Assembly (NCBI GenBank): GCA_964623085.1
Contig: CAZUTO010000014.1
Coordinates: 1 to 51,921, forward strand
Source of the DNA: CAZUTO01 sp964623085
Lineage (GTDB): Bacteria; Pseudomonadota; Gammaproteobacteria; Pseudomonadales; GM7GCV1
Reading direction: 5' to 3'
Length of the DNA: 51,921 nucleotides
Shown piece by piece: positions 33,315 through 42,202 of the stretch (positions are counted from its first letter, which is position 1; the number at the start of each line of letters is the position of its first letter). Below the pieces are notes generated by a model. That model was not told where the DNA came from. It saw nothing but the letters and a program-made list of their open reading frames with translations, and ran no database searches. Made by a program: the position numbers and the translations under genes.

Positions 33315-33366
33315 CATTGTGAAACATTGTTTCATTGTGAACAGAGTGGAAAAGCCTAAATATAAT
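33315..33366 (+). promoter_or_regulatory. Promoter with three phased CATTGT repeats before the lipoprotein gene
   Basis: CATTGT occurs at 33315-33320, 33325-33330 and 33333-33338, spaced 10 and 8 bases. They run into a -35-like TGAACA (33338-33343), then 17 bases and a perfect TATAAT (33361-33366). Direct repeats near one helical turn upstream of or over the -35 are what OmpR/PhoB-type regulators usually bind. Confidence 0.5.
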
Positions 33367-33484
33367 CCAGTTAAGTCGTAGCTAAATCGATTACGATTGT
33401 TCTGGTAGATAAAGTATGATGGATATATTAAATCCATACAGATGAATGCCATTGAAACGCCATACTGAGTTACAGGAGAAATCT

Positions 33485-34720
33485 ATGAACACACGAATAT
33501 TGTCAGGATCAATTGCTTTAGCGGGATCAATCCTTATCGCTAGTTGCTCGTCCACGGGTACTAGCGTTGGTGATACGATTTCAAAAAGCCGATACGACAC
33601 CGATATAGCGAATAGGGATGCAGAAATTGAGGCACTGCGTAATCAGGCAGCTGCCAACCAAGCGAGTAGTGCTGAGAGACCGGCATTCCCAGACGAGCTT
33701 TTTCCACCTAATGCGCAACCTGGTCACTGCTACGCACGTGTATTGATTCCCGCGGTTTTTGACGAAACTACGGAGCGTGTTCTGGTCAGTGAAGAGAGCG
33801 AGACTATCAGTATCGTTCCAGCTAGGTATGAACAAGCTGAAGAGACTGTTCTCGTTCGTGAAGCGTCGACTCGCATAGTGACGACTCCGGCGGTGTATAA
33901 AACAATCACTGAGGAAGTGATTGATCAGCCAGAGACGATAGAGTATGTCTCTATTCCAGCTACTTACAAAGAAGTGACAGAGCAGGTTTTGGTTAAACCA
34001 GAGACTGTCAAGTTGGTTTCAGTGCCAGCGGAGTATGAGACGGTAAGCGAAACAGTCATAGATAAAGCCGCTCACACAGCTTGGAAAAAGGGCGCTGGAT
34101 TCGCGGGCAATGCGATAGAAACAAGTGTTGACCAAAGCACTGGTGAGATTATGTGTTTGGTAGAAGTTCCTGCTACATATAAAACACTTACTAAGCGCGT
34201 TCTTGTTTCACCAGCACGAACTGAAGAAGTAGTAGAGCCAGCAGTATACGACACAGTGACACGCACTGTTGTTGACCAACCTGCGCGTGTTGAGGAAAAG
34301 GTTATTCCAGCAACATACAAGACAGCTTGGGTTCAAGTGTTAGATCAGCCCGCTAAAACTGAAGAAATCGAGGTTCCAGCGGAATATAAAACTGTAGCGG
34401 TCACAAAAGAAGTATCTCCTGCTAGTGAATCAAGAAACACGGTTCCAGCGAGATATGAAAATGTCACTAACCGAACGAAAGTGTCGGATGAGATGCTTGT
34501 ATGGCGCGAAGTACTTTGTGATGTGAATATCACAAGTAATTTGGTTGCTGATTTACAGCAAAAACTTACTGACGAAGGCTACTACAGCAATAAAATTGAC
34601 GGTATTTGGGGCGCTGGTACCAACAATGCAGTGAAATCATATGCAAATGCAAAAGGTTTGCCTTCTGGTAATAACTACCTGCCTATCGAAACGGCTGAAG
34701 CGCTAGGTATGGATATCTAG
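33485..34720 (+). CDS. Repeat-rich outer-membrane lipoprotein with C-terminal peptidoglycan-binding domain
   Basis: 411 residues. A lipoprotein signal peptide has lipobox IASC with the modified Cys at 21. A short coiled segment is followed by about nine 23-residue units of the type PAxYKTVTExVLVxPAxTEEV (residues about 115-350), interrupted once by a unit with Trp and Cys. The last 60 residues are a PG_binding_1-like domain (LQQKLTDEGYYSNKIDGIWGAGTNNAV). The start is ATG 33485, with AGGAG six bases upstream; the longer frame to 33446 is unneeded. It lies 184 bases after the hybrid kinase, behind its own promoter. Probably a cell-wall-linked envelope protein, perhaps a target of the cluster's regulator. 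Confidence 0.82.
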   Translation: MNTRILSGSIALAGSILIASCSSTGTSVGDTISKSRYDTDIANRDAEIEALRNQAAANQASSAERPAFPDELFPPNAQPGHCYARVLIPAVFDETTERVLVSEESETISIVPARYEQAEETVLVREASTRIVTTPAVYKTITEEVIDQPETIEYVSIPATYKEVTEQVLVKPETVKLVSVPAEYETVSETVIDKAAHTAWKKGAGFAGNAIETSVDQSTGEIMCLVEVPATYKTLTKRVLVSPARTEEVVEPAVYDTVTRTVVDQPARVEEKVIPATYKTAWVQVLDQPAKTEEIEVPAEYKTVAVTKEVSPASESRNTVPARYENVTNRTKVSDEMLVWREVLCDVNITSNLVADLQQKLTDEGYYSNKIDGIWGAGTNNAVKSYANAKGLPSGNNYLPIETAEALGMDI

Positions 34721-34751
34721 TTATCGATTAGTCTGTGTAACGTAGTTAGTG

Positions 34752-34786
34752 AAAAAGGGCCTTATTCGTAGGGCCCTTTTTTTATT
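34752..34786 (+). terminator. Intrinsic terminator of the lipoprotein gene
   Basis: aaaaagggcc (from 34752) pairs with ggccc plus a run of seven Ts. The stem is GC-rich and the U-tract long. Confidence 0.9.
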
Positions 34787-35496
34787 CCAATAACAACTTA
34801 GGTAATCATAAGCTAGGAAAAGGATACTTCAGCGCCGAGCGCATTAGGGTAGAAAGTAGGGCACAGGCAGCTAGGGCAAACTGGGGAAAGTAAGTAGATA
34901 GTGATTACCGCCTTTGGCGGGAGAGTTTTACTTCTAACACTATCCCAACTTTGTGCAAGTCTCATCGTTGGACAAGCGTCCAACGACACATAGGCACACT
35001 TTGGCTGGCTCAGGCTTGGTTGCTATTGGCTAACTTGAATAGCTAAGCCTCATAACTAAGCCGAATGAGAAGCAAGCTTTTAATAACATATGGCTTCTGA
35101 GATGAGTCAGCTATCTATTACCTATTTTAATCGATATTTATATAAATAGTCGGTTTGGTTATATATATGTCGTAGCCCTTTGAAATAGGCCATAGGAGAT
35201 GAAAGGGCTGGCAGTGTTAAACAGACACTAGAACAACAGCAATGGCGATAGGACTGGCTTTATGTATCAGCTTAACTCTTTGCTTAAATCTCATTTTAAC
35301 TATCAGCTTTTGAGTACCAACCCTTTTCAATGATGTGGGAATTCGAATTGCTTTGCTCATCGGTTTTGTGCAGCAGATCTAATCAGTGAAAACGGAACGA
35401 AGAATGCGCGAAAATAGTCGGCGACTGCAGGGCATTTGGCGCCCGTTTGCAATACAATGCCGCGTTTTTCGAACATCATAATAGTGCAGGTTTAAA
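34787..35496. other. 710-base gene-free region
   Basis: No convincing open frame on either strand. It contains a ccgcc/ggcgg hairpin near 34910 and a perfect 9-base inverted repeat at 34965-34986 (tcgttggac against gtccaacga, AAGC loop). An AT-rich stretch lies around 35100-35170. I cannot name a function; a small RNA or decayed gene is possible. Confidence 0.5.
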
Positions 35497-36375
35497 ATGC
35501 ATTTTGATTGGCAAGCTTTTGCCTCGACTCTCTCGTTAGAGCTCGACGCTAATTTTGAGATCCATGACGTCCAGCCGGTTAGTGGGGGAGATATCAGTCG
35601 CGCGTTTAAATTGTCGACTAACCATATGGATTTGTTCGTAAAGCTAAACGGCCCTGATGCAGAAAGAATGTTTCGCGTCGAATGGGCAGGCCTGGTGGAA
35701 CTGGCTGCCACATCTCGACTCCGTGTACCGGAGCCCATAATTGTCGGTATCGAGCAAAATGCCGCTTATTTTGTGATGGAATTTATTGATTTTTTGCCCA
35801 CTCTCGAGTCGAGACAGGCAGGCGCAGCGATTGCGGAACTCCATAGTCTTGAGCATACGCGCTTTGGATGGGATCAGAATAATATGATCGGCGCCACGGT
35901 ACAACAAAATGGTTGGCACTCGGATTGGGCAGAGTTTTACTGGAACTGTCGATTAGAACCGCAGCTTGTTGGTGCAATAGAAAATGGGTTTGGCCTTCTA
36001 GAAAAGGCGTTATTACCGCTCCAAGAAAAATCGAAAGAGCTACTTAAGCACCACTATGTGGTTCCGTCGCTCGTGCATGGCGATCTTTGGCAGGGAAATA
36101 TTGCGACTTCGGCTGATGGGGAGACGGTTCTATATGACCCAGCAGTTTATTGGGGTGACCCTGAAACAGATATCGCCGCGACGCGCCTATTTGATGGTTT
36201 TTCGGATGAGTTTTACGAAGCTTATTACGCGCATATCCCTATGCAAGAAGGAGCGGAGGACCGATTACCGCTGTATCAGCTATATCATTGGTTGAATCAC
36301 CTAAATCAGTTTGGGCAAAATTATTTGGATAAGACGCTTAACTGTATATCAACCCTCTACGCAGCTCAGAAATAG
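35497..36375 (+). CDS. Fructosamine kinase family protein (FN3K-like)
   Basis: 292 residues, the same length as E. coli YniA. Members phosphorylate ketosamines on glycated proteins or sugars, which leads to their removal (protein deglycation). Blocks are SGGDISRAFKL (nucleotide loop), FVKLN (ATP lysine), FVMEFID (hinge), the catalytic LVHGDLWQGN and the metal-binding YDPAVYWGDPETDIA. The substrate is not certain. Confidence 0.92.
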   Translation: MHFDWQAFASTLSLELDANFEIHDVQPVSGGDISRAFKLSTNHMDLFVKLNGPDAERMFRVEWAGLVELAATSRLRVPEPIIVGIEQNAAYFVMEFIDFLPTLESRQAGAAIAELHSLEHTRFGWDQNNMIGATVQQNGWHSDWAEFYWNCRLEPQLVGAIENGFGLLEKALLPLQEKSKELLKHHYVVPSLVHGDLWQGNIATSADGETVLYDPAVYWGDPETDIAATRLFDGFSDEFYEAYYAHIPMQEGAEDRLPLYQLYHWLNHLNQFGQNYLDKTLNCISTLYAAQK

Positions 36376-36602
36376 AAATCTATAGTTAGTCGCATCCGAC
36401 CAGTTGAGTGCCCGATCTCGTCAGATAACTCCGTTATCTAAGCATTCCACAGGCACTTCAGATTCATTTTCAACACCACCAATTGCAGTCTTATACTCCA
36501 GTATCATGGTATAAAATGAATTGTCGAAGGAGCTAGTAGAACATTTGGTCATCGGAATAATGAGATATGCTCGCGGCTTAGCTATTTTTCAGAGGCTGTA
36601 TT

Positions 36603-36851
36603 ATGAAAGTAACCATAGATGTGGATCTTACACCCGAGGAAGCGCGGAGAGTCATGGGTTTACCTGATCTAGAGCCGCTCCAGCACGAAATGATAGAGCT
36701 TATGCGCGAAAAAATGCATGAGAATGTCCAAGAGATGTCGGACCCTGAAGTGTTCTTTAAACGCGTGTTCCCAGTTGGCGTGCAAGGTATGGAGCAGTTT
36801 CAACGTATGTTTTCCGATTTCGTAGCTGATGCAAACAAAAACAAAGACTGA
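36603..36851 (+). CDS. DUF6489 family small protein
   Basis: 82 residues, acidic and helical. MKVTIDVDLTPEEARRVMGLPD and the later FFKRVFPVGVQGMEQFQ pattern match the DUF6489 family. Its function is unknown. The NUDIX gene begins 9 bases later, so they are probably co-transcribed. Confidence 0.8.
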   Translation: MKVTIDVDLTPEEARRVMGLPDLEPLQHEMIELMREKMHENVQEMSDPEVFFKRVFPVGVQGMEQFQRMFSDFVADANKNKD

Positions 36852-36860
36852 TCTAGACAC

Positions 36861-37376
36861 GTGCAGAACAAGGAAACCTGCTATTGCCCACAATGCGGCA
36901 ACAAAAACTTAGATACCGAAAACGACCACAAGTACGATTGTGGTGCCTGCGGATTTCAGTTTTTTAAAAATGTGGCTGCGACCGCATCGATTGTGCTTCG
37001 CTGTGGGAATGAGTTTTTGTTTTCACAGCGCGGCAGAGAACCCTCTAAGGGTTTGTTAGATTTTCCGGGCGGCTTTGTCGATCCCGGCGAATCTCTCGAG
37101 ATGGCATTGACGCGCGAGATTCAAGAAGAGTTGGGCTGGACACTAAACGACGTTGGGTATCTTTTTTCATTTCCGAATACGTATTTTTACGCAGATGTAC
37201 TCTACTTCACGGCAGATGCCTTCTTTTTGTGTGATGTGCCGGAAAAGCCTGATGTTTCCCCTCAGGATGATGTGGATGCATTAATTTGGTTGCAGCTCGC
37301 GGATGCGACGCCCGAAAAGCTCGCATTTGATTCGATGAAGAAAGCCGTCAGCGCACTTTCAGCTATGAATTGTTAA
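36861..37376 (+). CDS. NUDIX hydrolase with N-terminal zinc ribbon
   Basis: 171 residues. A zinc ribbon is formed by Cys9/Cys12 (CPQC) and Cys27/Cys30 (CGAC). The Nudix box at 71-93 fits GX5EX7REUXEEXGU completely, with Glu77, Arg85, Glu86, Glu89 and Glu90. Such proteins cleave nucleoside diphosphates linked to another group; the ribbon resembles NudC-type enzymes, but the protein is much shorter and the substrate is unclear. The start is GTG 36861. Confidence 0.9.
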   Translation: MQNKETCYCPQCGNKNLDTENDHKYDCGACGFQFFKNVAATASIVLRCGNEFLFSQRGREPSKGLLDFPGGFVDPGESLEMALTREIQEELGWTLNDVGYLFSFPNTYFYADVLYFTADAFFLCDVPEKPDVSPQDDVDALIWLQLADATPEKLAFDSMKKAVSALSAMNC

Positions 37377-37464
37377 CCGATTGCGAATACACTAAATCTG
37401 TTTTCTGGCCCCCAGCCAGTATATAGCGTTGCTCAAAACTAAATTCAAATAGCCTCAAGAACTT

Positions 37465-37956
37465 ATGTCAGAAGATGATCTATCGGAAGAAAGCAAAACC
37501 TCGAGTCAAGCTCCCCGTTATCCCCAAGCATTAATCATTCAGCGCTTGGCGGCCATGTTAGTCGATAGTCTTATAATTGGGATTATTGTCTCCCCGCTTG
37601 CATCCATTCTCGATTTGCAGAGGTACGTAGAGACCACTACGGAGATTCCTTATCCTGTCGTTATTCAACTTCATATTGGAATATTCGCTGCGTATGTTTT
37701 AGTTAATGGCTGGCTGCTCTATCGCTACGGACAAACCGTTGGCAAGCGCATATTGAAAATCGCGGTGGCGACCCATGATTTTGATGTTCCTCCGTTGAAT
37801 CGTTTAATTTTTATTCGCTATTTGCCATTTTTGGTGACCGGGATAGTTCCCATGTTAAACGCAGTTAATATCTTTGATGGCTTGCTAATATTTAGACAAG
37901 ACCGGCGCTGCCTTCACGATATCTTGGCGGGTACGCAGGTGATCGACGTTCGTTAG
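37465..37956 (+). CDS. RDD family membrane protein
   Basis: 163 residues. The RDD domain starts RLAAMLVDSLIIGIIVSP (with Arg and Asp of the family signature). It continues with GQTVGKRILKIAVATHD and ends FRQDRRCLHDILAGTQVI. There are about three hydrophobic segments. The N-terminal 20 residues are acidic and soluble. The transport or stress role of the family is unresolved. Confidence 0.88.
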   Translation: MSEDDLSEESKTSSQAPRYPQALIIQRLAAMLVDSLIIGIIVSPLASILDLQRYVETTTEIPYPVVIQLHIGIFAAYVLVNGWLLYRYGQTVGKRILKIAVATHDFDVPPLNRLIFIRYLPFLVTGIVPMLNAVNIFDGLLIFRQDRRCLHDILAGTQVIDVR

Positions 37957-37971
37957 CTGGCCTAACGAACG
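37947..37971. terminator. Hairpin between converging RDD gene and rsmE
   Basis: Perfect 10-base inverted repeat (37947-37956 against 37962-37971) with a CTGGC loop. It includes the RDD-gene stop codon. There is no T-tract, so it may act as a weak terminator or an RNA 3' end stabiliser. Confidence 0.5.
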
Positions 37972-37973
37972 AT

Positions 37974-38690
37974 CTACGCCGCTGGATGGAGACGGCTCAG
38001 TAGCACAGGAACGGCAGTTTCAACTCGCAGAATACGTGCGCCGATATGAACTTTGGACATTCCGGCCTGTTCAAGCAATTCAGTCTCGTAGTCTGTAAAC
38101 CCACCTTCTGGACCTACGCTAAGGATAGAAGGTGTCTGAATGTTTATAGGGCAATGTGTCTTGGTATATGGATGAGCGATGAGGGCAGTGCGGTTAGCAC
38201 AGAGTTCGGGTAGCACGTCTTCAGCAAAGGGTTTGAATAATCGGTGTAAGTACACCTCCGGAAGCGTGGTATCAATAGCTTGTTCGAGCCCAGTTAGCAA
38301 TTCAGAACGAATTTTTTCGTCGGATAAACGAGGGCTCTTCCAATAGCTTTTGTCGACTTTCCAACTATTTATCAGATGTGCTTCTTTGACACCCATTGAA
38401 GCCACTGTTTGCAATACGCGGCTTAGCATTTTTGGGCGTGGCAGCGCGAGAACAAGTATGCAAGGCAGGGGTGACGGAGGCGCTTGTGTTTCTAACCAGC
38501 TTATATGGACGGTGTCTTGCTGGATAGCTAAAATGGTAGCTTCTCCGATTCTGCCATTGATCTCGCCGGCTTTTACTTTTTGTCCGACTTCTGCCCGCAG
38601 TACCTCAATGATATGGGTAGCACGTTTACCAGAGATCACCAGTTTTTCTTTGCTTCGAAGCTCTGTATGGCTAAATAGTAAAAGGTTCAT
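37974..38690 (-). CDS. rsmE: 16S rRNA m3U1498 methyltransferase
   Basis: SPOUT-class methyltransferase that methylates U1498 of 16S rRNA. 238 residues. An N-terminal PUA-like domain has RATHIIEVLRAEVGQKV. The knotted SAM-binding C-terminal part has SVGPEGGFTDYE and ILRVETAVP. Length and motifs fit the family throughout. Confidence 0.95.
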   Translation of the reverse strand: MNLLLFSHTELRSKEKLVISGKRATHIIEVLRAEVGQKVKAGEINGRIGEATILAIQQDTVHISWLETQAPPSPLPCILVLALPRPKMLSRVLQTVASMGVKEAHLINSWKVDKSYWKSPRLSDEKIRSELLTGLEQAIDTTLPEVYLHRLFKPFAEDVLPELCANRTALIAHPYTKTHCPINIQTPSILSVGPEGGFTDYETELLEQAGMSKVHIGARILRVETAVPVLLSRLHPAA

Positions 38691-38784
38691 CGTTTTTCTT
38701 TACTTGAGAATGAAGTTTGCTTAACTTGATAGAGCGGTGTAGTTTCTAGCATTCTATAAACCACATTTTAGAAGAATAAGATAT

Positions 38785-39465
38785 ATGCGAGCCCTACTAA
38801 TAGAAGATGATAATGACGTTGCGTCCTACGTCAGCAAGGGTTTAAAAGAACAAGGATATACAGTCGACATAGCCTCAGACGGTAAAGAAGGCCTAGGTTT
38901 GGCCTCAACCGAATCTTACGATGTCATGATTGTTGACCGTATGTTGCCCAAATTGGATGGTTTATCAATCCTAAAGTCGATACGGGCCGCGGAAAATCAC
39001 ACTCCCGTTATTATACTCAGTGCGCTGGGTGAGGTTGATGACCGCATAAAAGGCCTAAAAAGCGGCGGCGATGACTATATTGTTAAGCCTTTCTCTTTCT
39101 CTGAATTACTGGCGAGAATGGAAGCGCTGATTAGACGATCGGAAGTGACACCGGATGCGGCGGTAACTTCACTTGGTGTCGGCGATCTAGAAATGGACCT
39201 GCTTAGCCGGAAAGTGACTCGAGCTGGCGTGAAGATAGACCTCCAGTCGAGAGAATTTAAATTATTAGAATATCTTGTTAAGCACCAAGGTCAGGTTGTG
39301 ACCCGCACTATGCTGCTCGAAAATGTATGGAACTACCATTTTGACCCACAGACGAATGTGATTGATGTGCACATAAGTCGACTTCGGGCAAAGATCGACA
39401 AAGAGTTCGATCACCCACTTATTCGAACGGTTCGCGGTGCAGGATACGTTATCGAAGCGAGCTGA
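38785..39465 (+). CDS. OmpR-family response regulator of a two-component pair
   Basis: 226 residues. The receiver has acidic EDDND at the start, phospho-acceptor Asp51 (IVDRMLPKLDG) and Lys in IVKPFSF. The winged-helix domain has LQSREFKLLEYLVKHQGQVVTR and VIDVHISRLRAKI. The cognate kinase starts inside its 3' end (29-base overlap). It lies just upstream of the lipid-modification operon, which it may control. Confidence 0.93.
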   Translation: MRALLIEDDNDVASYVSKGLKEQGYTVDIASDGKEGLGLASTESYDVMIVDRMLPKLDGLSILKSIRAAENHTPVIILSALGEVDDRIKGLKSGGDDYIVKPFSFSELLARMEALIRRSEVTPDAAVTSLGVGDLEMDLLSRKVTRAGVKIDLQSREFKLLEYLVKHQGQVVTRTMLLENVWNYHFDPQTNVIDVHISRLRAKIDKEFDHPLIRTVRGAGYVIEAS

Positions 39466-40846
39466 TCGCAGCTATACTCGCAGTTCGAGTTTCAAGATGG
39501 CACTGTTTTTTGCAGTGCTACTTGGTATATCTGCTGCGGTTTTGGCCTATTTCATCCTTGCCTTCAATCAGGCCAGTTTGATCCGAGAAGTTGAAATGGG
39601 TTTCGACGCGGATATCTCAGCAGTTCAGGATTGGTACGAGTTATCTCCGTTTATGGAGTTAACCGAGATTATTGATCGCATGGACCGCAATCATCCAACT
39701 ACCTATTTTAGTATCCAGGATCCTGCTGGAGACTATGTCTATGGCGATTTACACCCAGAAGAGTTGGAAATATCTGTGCTCAAAGAAGGCATCGTAATGA
39801 TGGATGTAGAGAGTCAAGATGTCAGCTCTATTAGCTTCGACGGCACTCGGCGTTTTGCTGCCAAAGTTCATGCTCTACCTGATGGTACTCGGTTGCTGAT
39901 GGCTCGAGATGTGAACGATGCCTTGAAAAACAGGAACCGATTGCAGTTGCTAGGCCTGCTAACGATTTTACTTATGCTTATCGTTATTGTGACTAGTTTT
40001 CTCATTAGTACTGTCGTTGTGGCAAGGCTTAATACCATCTGGCGCACAGCAAGATCGATTGTTGAAACTGGGGATTTGTCTCAGCGTATTGATGTCAAAA
40101 CGCAATGGGATGACTTAAGTACACTCGCTCAGGTATTGAATGAGCTTCTAGAGCGTATCGAAGGGCTCATGCAATCAGTGCGACAAGTTTCCGATAATAT
40201 CGCCCACGATTTGCGTACCCCCTTGACTCGCCTGCGTAGCCATATGGATGAACTTGATCATTTCCTAAAGACAACGGGAAATGACGACGGACACGAAATT
40301 GCGGAGTCATTGATTGGCGAAGCGGATCAAATCCTGAGAACGTTCAATGCTTTACTTCGTATTGCCCGTATTGAATCTGGAAAAATGGAGCAAGAATTTG
40401 CTGAAGTTGACCTTTCCGAAGTGCTCATGGACGTGCTCGATCTATATCAGCCTGTTGCGGAAGAAAAGAATATCCATGTTCTTGACCTGCAAACGGAGTC
40501 CAAAACTATTGGCGATCGCGACATGTTATTCCAGTTGTTTGCCAATCTAATGGACAACGCAGTAAAGTTTACCCCTGAGGGCGGTACAGTTCGTGTTTTG
40601 ACAGAAGAACATGAAGGGGAAATTCAAGTTCGTATTGAGGATACTGGTCCCGGTATTTCCGAGGAAGACCAAAAACATATCTTTGACAGGTTCTTTCGTG
40701 CCGAGGAAAGTCGAAGTTCACCTGGTGCGGGTCTTGGCTTGTCTCTTGTTTATGCTGTTTTACAACTTCATCAAGGGCGTGTCGAGGTACACGAAAACAA
40801 TCCGGGCACCTGCTTTTGTATCTATCTAAAGGCACTTCAAAAGTAA
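39437..40846 (+). CDS. Membrane sensor histidine kinase
   Basis: 469 residues, EnvZ/QseC-like layout. Transmembrane helices are at about 21-43 and 171-193, enclosing a periplasmic sensor of about 125 residues. A HAMP domain follows, then HisKA with His257 (NIAHDLRTPLTRL). The HATPase has NLMDNAVKFT, DTGPGIS and GAGLGLSL. The start is GTG 39437, overlapping the regulator gene; an ATG at 39497 would lose part of the first helix, so the GTG is preferred. Confidence 0.92.
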   Translation: MQDTLSKRADRSYTRSSSFKMALFFAVLLGISAAVLAYFILAFNQASLIREVEMGFDADISAVQDWYELSPFMELTEIIDRMDRNHPTTYFSIQDPAGDYVYGDLHPEELEISVLKEGIVMMDVESQDVSSISFDGTRRFAAKVHALPDGTRLLMARDVNDALKNRNRLQLLGLLTILLMLIVIVTSFLISTVVVARLNTIWRTARSIVETGDLSQRIDVKTQWDDLSTLAQVLNELLERIEGLMQSVRQVSDNIAHDLRTPLTRLRSHMDELDHFLKTTGNDDGHEIAESLIGEADQILRTFNALLRIARIESGKMEQEFAEVDLSEVLMDVLDLYQPVAEEKNIHVLDLQTESKTIGDRDMLFQLFANLMDNAVKFTPEGGTVRVLTEEHEGEIQVRIEDTGPGISEEDQKHIFDRFFRAEESRSSPGAGLGLSLVYAVLQLHQGRVEVHENNPGTCFCIYLKALQK

Positions 40847-40936
40847 GCTTTATCTCCTCGTTAATTGATATTGCCGCAAGTGCACTTTCGGCCAACGGCC
40901 TTTAACATAATAGTACACACACCAAATGGGTTCGAT

Positions 40937-42202
40937 TTGAAAATTGCGGTAATCGGTGCAGGGATCGCGGGAATGGGCTGCGCATGGGCGTTATCGAAAG
41001 TCCATGACGTTGTCTTGCTAGAAAAGGATGCACGTATAGGGGGACATAGCCGCACGCTTGATGTGCCAGTTTCCGGTAAGACCGTCCCTGTTGATACCGG
41101 TTTTATCGTGTTTAATCGACCTAATTACCCCAACCTTTTTGGATTATTTGATCACCTTAACGTGCCCTATGTAAAAAGTGCGATGTCATTTGGAGTGAGT
41201 CTAGGGGGCGGCACATTTGAGTATGGCACGGGCGGTATCAGTAGTTTTCTTGGTCAAGTTTCCAATCTATTTAAACCGCGTTTTTGGCGGATGTTCTTCG
41301 ATATTGTGCGCTTTAATCGATCCGCCAAAGATGAACTTGATGGGTCTCTTACGCTTGGAGAACTCTTAGATAAATTGAGATTAGGCAAAGATTTTCGAAA
41401 CCGTTATCTATTGCCTATGGCAGCGTCAATTTGGAGCACGCCGCAGGAGCGCATGTTGGATTTTCCTGCGGAACCCTTCCTCCGCTTTTTTGATAACCAT
41501 GGTCTGTTAACACTGTTTTCACAGCCTCAGTGGTATACGGTAGAGGGCGGTAGCAAAGAATACGTTCAAAGGTTAGTGGAGGATTATTCCGGTGGAATTC
41601 GGTTGTCTAGCAACATTGAAAAAGTGACAAGAGCACAAGAAGGCGTGGTGATCCAGTTTTCTGGCGGAGAGACTCAAGAATATGATGGTGTCGTTTTTGC
41701 TTGCCACGCAGATCAATCAAGAACATTGCTATCGGACATAGATGCGCAAGAGTATGAAGTACTCAAAGATCTGAACTTTCAGACGAATCGCGTCATTACG
41801 CATAAAGACGCGCGTTCGATGCCAAAGCGTCGTCGGTGTTGGAGTAGCTGGATATACCTTGATGAAACAAATACGGCGGAGAACGCAGAGGGGAATCGAA
41901 AGCTTTCGCTGACCTACTGGATGAATAATTTACAGCCGCTCAAAACCGATGAGTCCGTCTTTGTGACGCTTAATCCCGATGAGCTTCCGTCCGACTTTGT
42001 GGATGAATGGACGACAGAGCATCCACGCTTTGATCAGGCGGCGATTGATGCTCAAAAGTCACTTGCGCAAATACAGGGGCATCGAAATACCTATTATTGT
42101 GGTGCTTGGACAGGATTTGGCTTCCATGAAGACGGGCTTCGAAGTGGCCTTGATGTAGCGGAGAAGCTCGGGGCCACGGTGCCTTGGCGGTCAGATAAAT
42201 GA
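40937..42202 (+). CDS. FAD-dependent amine-oxidase-like oxidoreductase
   Basis: 421 residues with the chosen start. The dinucleotide motif GAGIAG is at residues 7-12. It continues with the family's VVLLEKDARIGGHSRT, VDTGFIVFNRPNYP, and a C-terminal YYCGAWTGFGFHEDGLRSGLDVAE flavin block. This family always travels with a Cfa-like methyltransferase and DUF1365, as here, and is thought to oxidise or desaturate modified fatty acids. The start is uncertain. The frame opens at TTG 40865, but TTG 40937 gives the normal N-terminus directly before the glycine-rich motif. It shares ATGA with the next gene. Confidence 0.85.
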   Translation: MKIAVIGAGIAGMGCAWALSKVHDVVLLEKDARIGGHSRTLDVPVSGKTVPVDTGFIVFNRPNYPNLFGLFDHLNVPYVKSAMSFGVSLGGGTFEYGTGGISSFLGQVSNLFKPRFWRMFFDIVRFNRSAKDELDGSLTLGELLDKLRLGKDFRNRYLLPMAASIWSTPQERMLDFPAEPFLRFFDNHGLLTLFSQPQWYTVEGGSKEYVQRLVEDYSGGIRLSSNIEKVTRAQEGVVIQFSGGETQEYDGVVFACHADQSRTLLSDIDAQEYEVLKDLNFQTNRVITHKDARSMPKRRRCWSSWIYLDETNTAENAEGNRKLSLTYWMNNLQPLKTDESVFVTLNPDELPSDFVDEWTTEHPRFDQAAIDAQKSLAQIQGHRNTYYCGAWTGFGFHEDGLRSGLDVAEKLGATVPWRSDK

